From the NCBI GenBank assembly GCA_023512345.1, contig JAILZT010000027.1, positions 1 through 64,000 of the forward strand: 64,000 nt of DNA, read 5' to 3'. The DNA is from Paenibacillus sp. (GTDB taxonomy: Bacteria > Bacillota > Bacilli > Paenibacillales > Paenibacillaceae). Position 1 is the stretch's first letter. The number at the start of each line of letters is the position of its first letter. Positions 1 through 6,709 of this stretch are shown piece by piece. The position numbers and the translations under genes were made by a program. The notes beneath the pieces were generated by a model. It was given only the letters and a program-made list of their open reading frames with translations, did no database searches and had not been told where the DNA came from.

Positions 1-120
1 GTCTTCAAGAAGTCCATGATTTTGGATTTTACTCTCGCAAAATCCCACTCACTCGTTGTTCAGTTTTCAAAGATCAATGTCTCGTTTTAGCTCTTCACCG
101 CGTCTCAGCGGCGACCTTTA
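1..120 (-). promoter_or_regulatory. Leader of an rRNA operon, with boxA-like antiterminator
   Basis: Read on the minus strand, this stretch contains TGATCTTTGAAAACT at about 63-77. It matches the boxA antitermination signal found just ahead of Firmicute 16S genes and in 16S-23S spacers. The 16S gene itself would begin beyond base 1 and is not visible. In Bacillus subtilis an rRNA operon also follows pdaB, so position and direction fit. The assignment is inferred from the motif and synteny. Confidence 0.75.
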
Positions 121-121
121 T

Positions 122-151
122 AATATATCACAGTGTTTCTCGTTTTGGCAA
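122..151 (-). promoter_or_regulatory. rRNA operon promoter P2 (sigma-A)
   Basis: On the minus strand there is a -35 TTGCCA (146-151), an 18-base spacer and a -10 TATATT (122-127) preceded by TG one base upstream (extended -10). An A-rich tract at about 152-190 lies immediately upstream and would serve as an UP element. It is the downstream member of a tandem pair, as usual for Firmicute rRNA operons. Confidence 0.7.
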
Positions 152-231
152 GCTTTTTTTTCAAAAAAAGTTTTTTGAGTTTTTCTCGCCTGCAAACTCC
201 TTGTTAACAAACCAAAAGGAGCGCGAGATAT

Positions 232-261
232 AATATATCATCTCCGCTCTCTTTTAGTCAA
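232..261 (-). promoter_or_regulatory. rRNA operon promoter P1 (sigma-A)
   Basis: On the minus strand there is a -35 TTGACT (256-261), an 18-base spacer and a -10 TATATT (232-237) in the context TGATATATTATA. That context is identical to the one in the promoter 110 bases downstream. The shared -10 context and spacer support a genuine tandem rRNA promoter pair. Confidence 0.7.
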
Positions 262-316
262 CCTATTTTATTAATTAATTGCAGATCACTTCTGATCTTG
301 CGAATATGCTTATCAA

Positions 317-547
317 TTAATGCTTGAATTGAGAGGAACGTCCACCCCAAGCATATCTGGATAGTTCTTTCTGTGGAGCGAATCGAGCATACATACGAAA
401 CACTGTCTTATACCTATTCGCAATGGCATGCCTGATATTTTGGTCCAAGCGTTGATCGCTTAAATCAAGCAGCATCTCATCAAGTTCTTTACGCAAAACA
501 TAGTCCAGCTCTTTACACTCTTTCTCATTAAATAACATCCCCAACAT
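317..547 (-). CDS. Small conserved-looking protein of unknown function (76 aa)
   Basis: I do not recognise this protein. It is small, charged and probably all-helical, with a Lys/Glu/Leu-rich first half and a basic C-terminal half containing FRMYARFAPQ. I chose the start at 547 because AAGGAGG lies 8 bases upstream; an in-frame ATG at 580 lacks a site. A weak promoter (TTGCAA at 613-618, 17-base spacer, TGTAAG at 590-595) fits this start. The gene sits alone between the SpoIIM-family gene and the rRNA promoters, on the same strand as both. The coding call rests on the ribosome binding site and the plausible protein composition. Confidence 0.6.
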   Translation of the reverse strand: MLGMLFNEKECKELDYVLRKELDEMLLDLSDQRLDQNIRHAIANRYKTVFRMYARFAPQKELSRYAWGGRSSQFKH

Positions 548-726
548 ATGCTTGGCCTCCTTTGTGAATTTAAGCCGCATTGATTACTACTTACACTAGA
601 TTAACCGGAGTGTTGCAACTATAACCATAATTATAAGTTTTTTCCTTTGTAACTATTGGATCATGTTTTAACTCTTGGACGGGGTATGAAACATGACTTT
701 ACTGTTATGCTCACTTCACCCAAATT

Positions 727-1320
727 TTATGATAAAAGTGAGAATGTAATTGTACTTTCAATAATAGCGGCTATAAAAAGCAATATTACAATCCATATGG
801 ATGCCGTCAGCGTCTGGCGCATAAATACAGGCCACTCCGCTCCTCTTGTCGGTCTGAACATACGGGAGGCTACCTTGCCACCAAAGTGTAATCCGAACGC
901 GCAGGCGATAATAATTGCCGGAATCTCAATGATTCCATGCGGTAATAATCCTTTGACGATTAAATTAAACATGTCTTCACCTTGAAGTGTTGAAATATGA
1001 ACCAAGTAGCCGATCACAGCTCCATTTATTAAGAGAAATAGGGCCGGAATAATGCCTAACAACGAACCAAGGAATATCATCAACACACCTTTAATACTAT
1101 TGTTCAAAAATATAAATATAAAAAAGCTTAGCATTGGGTTTGAGGATTCCCTCAGATTATTGCTAATTTCACTAAGCCCCTCTATCTGTTCCAGTAAAAG
1201 CTTTTCGAGACTGACCGTTCCGACCCAACCGGCAATCACACCCACCGTGAACAATATACAAGAAAGCAGCAATGCTGTGCGTATGGTTTTTAAGTCTTTT
1301 ATAAAAGTGAAAAACGACAT
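727..1320 (-). CDS. SpoIIM-family (DUF95) integral membrane protein
   Basis: This is a 197-residue polytopic membrane protein with five or so hydrophobic segments: near residues 15-35, 65-85, 90-115, 130-155 and 170-190. The glycine-rich stretch around IKGVLMIFLGSLLGIIPA and the motif LPHGIIEIPA are typical of the stage II sporulation protein M family. Members are membrane proteins; SpoIIM itself acts in engulfment peptidoglycan hydrolysis, but most paralogues have no proven role. The start at 1320 has AGGAGG 5 bases upstream. Upstream ATG codons have no ribosome binding site. The gene is transcribed divergently from pdaB, so the 109-base gap between them must hold both promoters. Confidence 0.75.
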   Translation of the reverse strand: MSFFTFIKDLKTIRTALLLSCILFTVGVIAGWVGTVSLEKLLLEQIEGLSEISNNLRESSNPMLSFFIFIFLNNSIKGVLMIFLGSLLGIIPALFLLINGAVIGYLVHISTLQGEDMFNLIVKGLLPHGIIEIPAIIIACAFGLHFGGKVASRMFRPTRGAEWPVFMRQTLTASIWIVILLFIAAIIESTITFSLLS

Positions 1321-1376
1321 ATATACCTCCTGAAATTGATATCTGTAATGTACTAAGTCATAACGGAGCAGTACGA

Positions 1377-1405
1377 GCATACATTTATAACAAACAAGCA
1401 TATTG
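1377..1405 (+). promoter_or_regulatory. Candidate sigma-G promoter of pdaB
   Basis: GCATA (1377-1381), 17 bases, then CATATTG (1399-1405) resemble the forespore sigma-G pattern GHATR / CATNHTA, with one mismatch in the -10. It ends 24 bases before the pdaB start. In Bacillus subtilis pdaB is expressed under sporulation sigma factors, so the placement is sensible. The match is short and could be chance. Confidence 0.45.
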
Positions 1406-1429
1406 CATTGGAGAGGAGCGCTGTAAATT

Positions 1430-2236
1430 ATGAATTCTTTTTATGTATTCAGTGGCAAAAAGATAAAACGGTTCATCTACCTTTTTGCCGCTGCTCTTCT
1501 TGCTGCCGGAGTTGTATATATCGAGAGGGGAAACATTACTGTTTTTTCTGAAGCCGCCCCCCCTGCCGCGATATACAGTGTGCCGACGGAGAAGAAGCTG
1601 ATTGCGCTTACGTTCGATATTAGTTGGGGAGAAAAACGGCCTGAACCCATTCTCAAAGTTTTGGAAGATAAAAAAGTAGATAAAGCTACTTTCTTTCTGT
1701 CCTCCCCTTGGAGCAAGACTCATCCGGAAATTGTAACAAGTATTAAGGCCTCAGGATACGAAATTGGGAGTCATGGTCATAAGCATGTCAATTACAGTTC
1801 TCTTAGCAATGAAGAAATCCGCCAGCAGATTACAACAGCACATGGCATTCTAACCGATTTAACCGGCAAGGAACCGAACCTGATTCGGATGCCCAACGGT
1901 GATTTTGATAAAAGGGTGCTGCAAGTAGCCACTGATCTTGGTTATAAGGTCATTCAGTGGGACACCGATTCGCTGGACTGGAAGAACCCTGGTGTTCAGA
2001 ACATCGTTAGCCGGGTTACCACAAAAGCACATCCGGGGGATATTGTCTTGCTTCATGCGAGCGATTCATGCAAACAAACTCATGAGGCTCTCCCACTTAT
2101 CATTGATGAACTTAGAAAACAGGGCTATGAGTTTGTCACTGTGTCTGAACTATTAAGCCAAAGCAGCGCTGAAGGAAAAGAAGTTCGCGATTCCGCTTGG
2201 TTGAATGATCGTCTAGAGGATGCTGCCGGATTGTAG
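1430..2236 (+). CDS. pdaB: Polysaccharide deacetylase PdaB (spore)
   Basis: This is a NodB-fold carbohydrate esterase of 268 residues. A hydrophobic segment at 14-30 anchors or exports it. NodB motifs follow in order: TFDISWG at 61-67 (the PdaB variant of TFDDG), SHGHKH at 114-119 (metal-binding histidines), RMPNG at 153-157, DTDSLDW at 178-184, and LLHAS at 207-211. In Bacillus subtilis PdaB is needed to keep spores stable after they form. GGAGAGGAG lies ahead of the ATG. It converges with the PPK2 gene, with a gap of only 19 bases, and sits next to the rRNA operon as in Bacillus. A candidate sigma-G promoter precedes it. Confidence 0.92.
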   Translation: MNSFYVFSGKKIKRFIYLFAAALLAAGVVYIERGNITVFSEAAPPAAIYSVPTEKKLIALTFDISWGEKRPEPILKVLEDKKVDKATFFLSSPWSKTHPEIVTSIKASGYEIGSHGHKHVNYSSLSNEEIRQQITTAHGILTDLTGKEPNLIRMPNGDFDKRVLQVATDLGYKVIQWDTDSLDWKNPGVQNIVSRVTTKAHPGDIVLLHASDSCKQTHEALPLIIDELRKQGYEFVTVSELLSQSSAEGKEVRDSAWLNDRLEDAAGL

Positions 2237-2255
2237 GTACTTTCTGCCTCAAACA

Positions 2256-3077
2256 TTAGTGACGTGGAGATATGAGTTCTGAAATATCCGGTGTTGGGGT
2301 ATCCAGCTTCGGATATTTTAGATTCAAGCCTTCTAAGGTTTTCACCACGATAGATAGCGCCAAATAGTTACGATACCATCTGTGATTTGCAGGAATCCAG
2401 TACCAAGGGGCCTTCGTTATGTTGCATTGGACAAATATATCCTCATAAGCTTTTTGATACTCGTTCCAGTATTGCCTTTCTTGAAGGTCACTAACATCAA
2501 ACTTCCAGTGTTTTTTAGGATCATGAAGCCGCTCTTGAATTTTCTCAAGCTGCTTCTCTTTGGATATATGCAAAAAAAGTTTGATAATCGTGGTACCCTC
2601 GTCTGCCAGCATCTCTTCGAATTGACGAATTTGCTTGAAACGTCGTTTCACTTCCGCATCCTTGAGAGTACCATGTACACGAGGAACTAACACATCTTCA
2701 TAATGAGAGCGATTAAAGGCGGAAATATAACCTTTGGGAGGTGTCTTCTGATGAACTCTCCATAGGAAATCGTGGGCAGCTTCTTCTAAAGAAGGTTTTT
2801 TAAAGCTTGTTACTATAAAACCCTGTGGGTTAATACCGGAAAATATATGCTTCACCGTACCATCTTTCCCACTCGAATCCATTCCTTGAAGAATGACTAA
2901 TACGGAATGTTTCTTTTGAGCGAACAAAATATCTTGCAACTCCGCAAGCCGCTCCTTAAGCTGATCCATCTCAGCTTCGGCTTCCTCTTTTGATTTTAAA
3001 AGCCCCGTTTCATTCGGGTCCAACTTCTTTAGTATGATTTCATCTGTGTCTTTTATCATATAGCGCTTAATGTTCAT
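2256..3077 (-). CDS. Polyphosphate kinase 2 family nucleotide phosphotransferase (PPK2)
   Basis: The 273-residue protein has the PPK2 P-loop GMDSSGKDG at 65-73 and the lid/Walker B region FNRSHYEDVLVPRVH starting at 121. It also has a conserved basic helix and the C-terminal WYWIPANHRWYRN block. PPK2 enzymes use polyphosphate to phosphorylate nucleotides. The FNRSxYEDVLV form resembles class III enzymes that act on both AMP and ADP, but the class is an inference. The start has AGGAGG 8 bases upstream. It lies between the sporulation genes kbaA and pdaB and is not part of the Bacillus subtilis arrangement. A terminator downstream of kbaA separates it from that gene. Confidence 0.9.
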   Translation of the reverse strand: MNIKRYMIKDTDEIILKKLDPNETGLLKSKEEAEAEMDQLKERLAELQDILFAQKKHSVLVILQGMDSSGKDGTVKHIFSGINPQGFIVTSFKKPSLEEAAHDFLWRVHQKTPPKGYISAFNRSHYEDVLVPRVHGTLKDAEVKRRFKQIRQFEEMLADEGTTIIKLFLHISKEKQLEKIQERLHDPKKHWKFDVSDLQERQYWNEYQKAYEDIFVQCNITKAPWYWIPANHRWYRNYLALSIVVKTLEGLNLKYPKLDTPTPDISELISPRH

Positions 3078-3162
3078 ATATTCCCCTCCTAATTGGAGTA
3101 ATAAGGCTATTCTTAAAGATTAACCCCATTGGATAACTTTTAACCGCACAATGACCAAGGAA

Positions 3163-3196
3163 CAAAAACCCCGTCTCCTAATTGGAGGAACGGGGT
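3163..3196 (-). terminator. Terminator of kbaA, overlapping its stop codon
   Basis: On the minus strand an arm ending in ACCCCGTTCCTCC (3184-3196) pairs with GGAGACGGGGT (3168-3178), followed by TTTTGTT. The kbaA stop codon (3178-3180) lies at the edge of the loop, so the last codons of the gene form the upstream arm. Confidence 0.8.
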
Positions 3197-3813
3197 TCAT
3201 TGCTGTATCTGCTTTCTCTAACAGAAGGCTTAAGAATACGATGAAGCATCAATATCTGGAATGCATTACATGCGATGAGTGGAACAACAATAAATACAGT
3301 CGCACTATCCACACCGATTCGCAGTACACCAATGACTTCAACGATGGATACTGCAGTCATGAAGAAAAACGTAGGAATCCACGCCGAAATGTTCGTGCTC
3401 CGAACTTTGATAAAAGAAACAATTACGGCTGACAGTAATATAGCAATTGCTAAGGCCAGATCGGAGATGACGTTTCTATCTCCACCCACAAAAGTACGCA
3501 AGAACATCAGCTCAAGAATAGACACAACGGCTAGTATCAGTTGTATGTACTGCCAGATTTTTTTCGGGAATACACCAATGCCCATATAATTCAAGATCAG
3601 ATAAGCAAAAAAACCAAGCTGAGAATAAACGCTAACCAGCACTCCATAACCAAATAATATTAGCGGATAAATGAAAAAATCAGTCGTGCTTCTGAATTCG
3701 ATGCGGCCATTGGCTACTTGCAATGCGAGACCGGCAATGACAGCTCCCCCAGCCCCGATCAGGAGCGTAGTCCAAAACAAATGAAACCATTTTCTTATAC
3801 TCAGACAGCTCAC
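3178..3813 (-). CDS. kbaA: KinB signalling pathway activation protein KbaA
   Basis: A membrane protein of about 211 residues with six hydrophobic segments: roughly 12-32, 46-66, 68-78, 86-106, 117-135 and 145-185. Its length, topology and place beside gerD and cwlD match KbaA, which in Bacillus subtilis is needed for the KinB branch of the Spo0A phosphorelay. The start is uncertain. The listed GTG (3811-3813) overlaps the GGGG of the only Shine-Dalgarno-like run, so initiation a few codons further on is possible. The gene is divergent from gerD, and its stop lies inside its terminator hairpin. Confidence 0.8.
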   Translation of the reverse strand: MSCLSIRKWFHLFWTTLLIGAGGAVIAGLALQVANGRIEFRSTTDFFIYPLILFGYGVLVSVYSQLGFFAYLILNYMGIGVFPKKIWQYIQLILAVVSILELMFLRTFVGGDRNVISDLALAIAILLSAVIVSFIKVRSTNISAWIPTFFFMTAVSIVEVIGVLRIGVDSATVFIVVPLIACNAFQILMLHRILKPSVRESRYSNEPRSSN

Positions 3814-3867
3814 CCCCTATGTGTGATTATTTTACCAAGGTTACCGCCAAAAAACCATTCAAGGATA

Positions 3868-3896
3868 ACATAAATGTTTTTACAGGCGGCATACTA
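3868..3896 (+). promoter_or_regulatory. Candidate sigma-G promoter of gerD
   Basis: ACATA (3868-3872), a 17-base spacer and CATACTA (3890-3896) match the sigma-G pattern; the -10 is a perfect CATNHTA. It lies 35 bases before the gerD start. gerD is a forespore gene in Bacillus subtilis. The spacer equals that of the candidate before pdaB. Confidence 0.5.
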
Positions 3897-3931
3897 CATT
3901 CAGGAATCCTAAAAAGGAGGTCAATGCCACA

Positions 3932-4615
3932 ATGAAATGGGCAGGTTATTGTGCACGGGGATTGACGTTAGGTTTGGTCTTAGCCTTAACGGCCTGCGGC
4001 GGAGAGAGTAGTTCCTCTTCTTCGGGACAAACGAGTTATAAAGAAGCAAAGACGATGGTTATAGATATATTGAAGAGTGACGATGGCAAAAAAGCCTTAC
4101 AGGAAGCATTATCATCCCCTACATCCGAAGCCACAGGAGGAAGTGGAGGAACCACTATCCTTAGTACAAAGATGCTGCCATTACAGACAACCGAAGAAAT
4201 CCGTGTCGCAGTTAAGGATACAATAACGGCACCGGAATATAAAAAAGAATTCGAAAAAATTATGACCGATCCTAAATTTGCCGGTGATTTTGCCAAGGCA
4301 ATAAATTCCCAAAGTAAGCAGCTGCATATGCAATTAATTAAAGATCCGTCTTATCAAAAATCAGTAACTGAAATCATGAAGTCCCCTGAAATGGCTAAAA
4401 TGTTCCTTGATCTTACTAAAACCCCGGATTATCGCAAGCAAACCATGACTATTATGCAGGAAACCATGCAAAATCCTTTATTCCGTATGGAAGTTCTTGA
4501 TTTGCTTAAAACTGTAGTACAAGAAGAGCTTCAGCCTAAGGTACAAAAAGATGCTAAAGGCGGTGGCGGTGAAGGTGGTGGCGAAGGCGGCGGTGGCGGA
4601 GAGTCTGGATCCTAA
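3932..4615 (+). CDS. gerD: Spore germination lipoprotein GerD
   Basis: GerD is an inner-membrane lipoprotein of the spore, needed for clustering of nutrient germinant receptors into a germinosome. The signal peptide ends in a lipobox LTAC with the lipidated cysteine at residue 22, followed by a Ser-rich linker. The rest is helical, with repeats of a DP/SP-containing helical unit (DPKFAGDFAKAI, DPSYQKSVTEIM, SPEMAKMFLDL, TPDYRKQTMTIM). The last 20 or so residues are almost only Gly and Glu, an unusual disordered tail. AAGGAGG lies 11 bases before the ATG. The neighbours kbaA, salA and cwlD are in Bacillus order, but gerD is on the opposite strand to them. Confidence 0.93.
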   Translation: MKWAGYCARGLTLGLVLALTACGGESSSSSSGQTSYKEAKTMVIDILKSDDGKKALQEALSSPTSEATGGSGGTTILSTKMLPLQTTEEIRVAVKDTITAPEYKKEFEKIMTDPKFAGDFAKAINSQSKQLHMQLIKDPSYQKSVTEIMKSPEMAKMFLDLTKTPDYRKQTMTIMQETMQNPLFRMEVLDLLKTVVQEELQPKVQKDAKGGGGEGGGEGGGGGESGS

Positions 4616-4616
4616 C

Positions 4617-4660
4617 AAAAAAGAGGCCTTGTCCCTTAAACAGTGGACAGCCTCTTTTTT
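4617..4660. terminator. Bidirectional terminator between gerD and salA
   Basis: An AAAAAGAGGC-type arm (4617-4634) pairs with GCCTCTTTTTT (4645-4660), with an extra TTGTCC/GGAC pairing inside. It gives a U-run in both directions and so serves the convergent genes gerD (plus) and salA (minus). Confidence 0.85.
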
Positions 4661-4678
4661 ACAAATTAATTCATCAGA

Positions 4679-5788
4679 TTACTTCTCTTCACATTTGGAA
4701 ATCAACTTCGATGCTATATCAGCAAAAAGCTGCGCGGTTTGTGTTTCTGCTTTATAAACAGATGGTGAAAAGTCAGGTTCAGAAATATGGTTATCCGGTG
4801 CACCTAGTGGTATTTGGGCAAGCAGCTCTGTATGCAAGGTCTCAGCCAATCTTGCACCGCCCCCTCGACCAAACACGTAATCCTTCTGTCCACAGGAAGA
4901 GCATTCATAATAGGACATGTTCTCAATCACACCCATGATCTCATGATCTGTCTGAAGTGCCATAGAGCCCGCTCTGGCAGCCACAAAAGCCGCTGTAGCA
5001 TGTGGAGTGGTAACTATGATCTCCTTGCTCTGAGGGAGCATTTGGTGTACATCTAAGGCTACATCACCAGTTCCAGGAGGCAGATCAAGCAACATATAAT
5101 CCAACTCTCCCCAGCCTACGTCACTAAAGAACTGACGAAGCATTTTTCCAAGCATGGGACCCCGCCAAATTACCGGGCTGTTCTCACGAATGAAAAATCC
5201 CATCGACATCACTTTAACCCCGAATCGTTCAACTGGGATAATGGTACCCTCTTCCACAATCGGCCCTTCCTCCATCCCCATCATATCCGGTATGCTGAAG
5301 CCGTAGATGTCAGCATCAATCAAACCAACCTTCTTGCCCATTCTAGCCAGAGCTACCGCTAGATTCACTGTTACCGTTGATTTACCTACGCCACCTTTTC
5401 CGCTGGCGACCGCAATAAAATGAACCCCAGAGTTTTCATTGATAAGTTCATGACCTTCAAGACCTGCAGCATGTCCCTTTAACTTTCCATCACTGCCTTC
5501 CTCTGCTTCCTGTTCGCTATCCCCACGAATCTGGGACCGTTCAAAGTCTGTTGCATCTCTCAGCCGAATATGCACATTGCCGACTCCACCAGCCTCCAGA
5601 AGCTCTCTTACTCGCTGCTCCAGTTCCATACGGCTTTGTTCTTCAGTGCTTAAGCATATAACCGACAATGAAATGCGATCTTCCTTGATCATAATGTCAC
5701 GGATTAACTGTAATTCAACCAGACTTTTTCCCGATTCCGTATCGGTAAGGGGCCGTAGCAGTTCCTGAATATTTTCTCTTGTCAGCAT
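4679..5788 (-). CDS. salA: Mrp/ApbC-type P-loop ATPase (SalA)
   Basis: The protein has an N-terminal MIP18/DUF59 domain (about 1-80), an acidic linker (90-118), and a Mrp-type ATPase domain. The deviant P-loop ASGKGGVGKST spans 128-138. A CxxC (C296, C299) could hold an Fe-S cluster, as in Mrp/Nbp35 carriers. Family members carry Fe-S clusters; the Bacillus subtilis orthologue at this locus, SalA, is also reported to regulate scoC. The ATG at 5788 has GAGGTG 5 bases upstream; a TTG one codon earlier is too close to that site. It lies downstream of cwlD and converges with gerD, as expected for this locus apart from strand. Confidence 0.88.
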   Translation of the reverse strand: MLTRENIQELLRPLTDTESGKSLVELQLIRDIMIKEDRISLSVICLSTEEQSRMELEQRVRELLEAGGVGNVHIRLRDATDFERSQIRGDSEQEAEEGSDGKLKGHAAGLEGHELINENSGVHFIAVASGKGGVGKSTVTVNLAVALARMGKKVGLIDADIYGFSIPDMMGMEEGPIVEEGTIIPVERFGVKVMSMGFFIRENSPVIWRGPMLGKMLRQFFSDVGWGELDYMLLDLPPGTGDVALDVHQMLPQSKEIIVTTPHATAAFVAARAGSMALQTDHEIMGVIENMSYYECSSCGQKDYVFGRGGGARLAETLHTELLAQIPLGAPDNHISEPDFSPSVYKAETQTAQLFADIASKLISKCEEK

Positions 5789-5878
5789 CAAAGCACCTCT
5801 GTTTCGTATTCGGATGAATAATCTAATTCACCAAATAGTTTTCGTCTATTATAGCATTACCCTTCCTGTGAATAGTAG

Positions 5879-6631
5879 TCACTTAGAGGGGGCCTCTGAT
5901 TCGTAACGTAAAATACCTCTATATATACTCGTTGCCACCTTACGCTGGTATACATCATCCCCTAGCAATAATGACTCCTCAGGATGAGAAAGAAACCCAA
6001 CCTCCACAAGAACAGAAGGCATTCGCAGTGCTTGCAGCAGATAAATGGTCTTCGCTGTTTTGGCTGTACGATTCGTATTCTCCAATGTGATTCTTAGTTC
6101 CTCTTGCAAAAGGTCAGCCAGCCGCTTGTTATCTGGATGATTCGGATAATAAAAAGTCTGGGCTCCACTCCAACGGTTAGATGGAATGCTATTCATATGA
6201 ACAGATATCAGTAAATCCGCACCCTTACCCTCGATGTTTCTCACCCGTTGTTTAAGGTCCTCCGTTTTTCTTTTGCTATACCCTTTAGTATCATCCTGGG
6301 CCAAGTCATAATCGCCCTCACGTGTCATAAAGACTACTGCCCCGGCCTGTTGCAGATAGTCACGTAAATATAGGGATATTGCCAAGTTGATATCTTTCTC
6401 AATCAAGCCTTCTCGGCTGACTGCCCCTCCATCAGGACCTCCATGGCCAGCGTCAATGGCTATTACTTTACCGGAGAGCGGCAAACTCCAGTAATTCCAT
6501 GTTTTTGCCGTAGGCATATCATAAGAGATAATTCCAATAAGAAGCACTAACATTGCCGCACCCAATAAAGTTTTCTTAATGCTGCTCCAAGATATCCAGA
6601 CCGAGACTTTACTGTATTTACGTCCAGACAT
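5879..6631 (-). CDS. cwlD: N-acetylmuramoyl-L-alanine amidase CwlD (spore cortex)
   Basis: An Amidase_3 zinc enzyme of 250 residues with an N-terminal membrane anchor at about 20-37. Zinc ligands are visible as H63 (AGHGG), E78 (LIEKD) and H145 (SVHMN), with catalytic E210 in VEVGFLS. CwlD removes stem peptides from muramic acid so that muramic-delta-lactam can form in the spore cortex, which is needed for germination. I chose the ATG at 6631 because GAGGGGGTC lies 6 bases upstream; the in-frame ATG at 6667 has no site. That Shine-Dalgarno is the 3' arm of the hairpin after sat, so translation should need a transcript starting inside or after the hairpin, or melting of it. Confidence 0.92.
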   Translation of the reverse strand: MSGRKYSKVSVWISWSSIKKTLLGAAMLVLLIGIISYDMPTAKTWNYWSLPLSGKVIAIDAGHGGPDGGAVSREGLIEKDINLAISLYLRDYLQQAGAVVFMTREGDYDLAQDDTKGYSKRKTEDLKQRVRNIEGKGADLLISVHMNSIPSNRWSGAQTFYYPNHPDNKRLADLLQEELRITLENTNRTAKTAKTIYLLQALRMPSVLVEVGFLSHPEESLLLGDDVYQRKVATSIYRGILRYESEAPSK

Positions 6632-6637
6632 AACAAA

Positions 6638-6687
6638 GACCCCCTCGTCCCGATAGATTCTACTCATCTATATGGGACAAGAGGGTC
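6638..6687 (-). terminator. Terminator-like hairpin after sat that contains the cwlD ribosome binding site
   Basis: On the minus strand GACCCTCTTGTCCC (6674-6687) pairs with GGGACGAGGGGGTC (6638-6651), with one mismatch and a 22-base loop, then TTTGTT. The 3' arm carries the GAGGGGGTC used by cwlD. It looks like a terminator for cysH-sat and would also mask cwlD translation on read-through RNA. Confidence 0.7.
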
Positions 6688-6709
6688 AAATAGTACATGC
6701 ATGATTAGA

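Noticed and set aside
660..690. An inverted repeat TCATGTTT / AAACATGA downstream of the SpoIIM-family gene
   Set aside because: It has no U-run on either strand and an 18-base loop, so it is a poor terminator.
656..985. A 109-codon plus-strand open frame opposite the SpoIIM-family gene
   Set aside because: It overlaps a well-supported membrane protein gene and has no good ribosome binding site.
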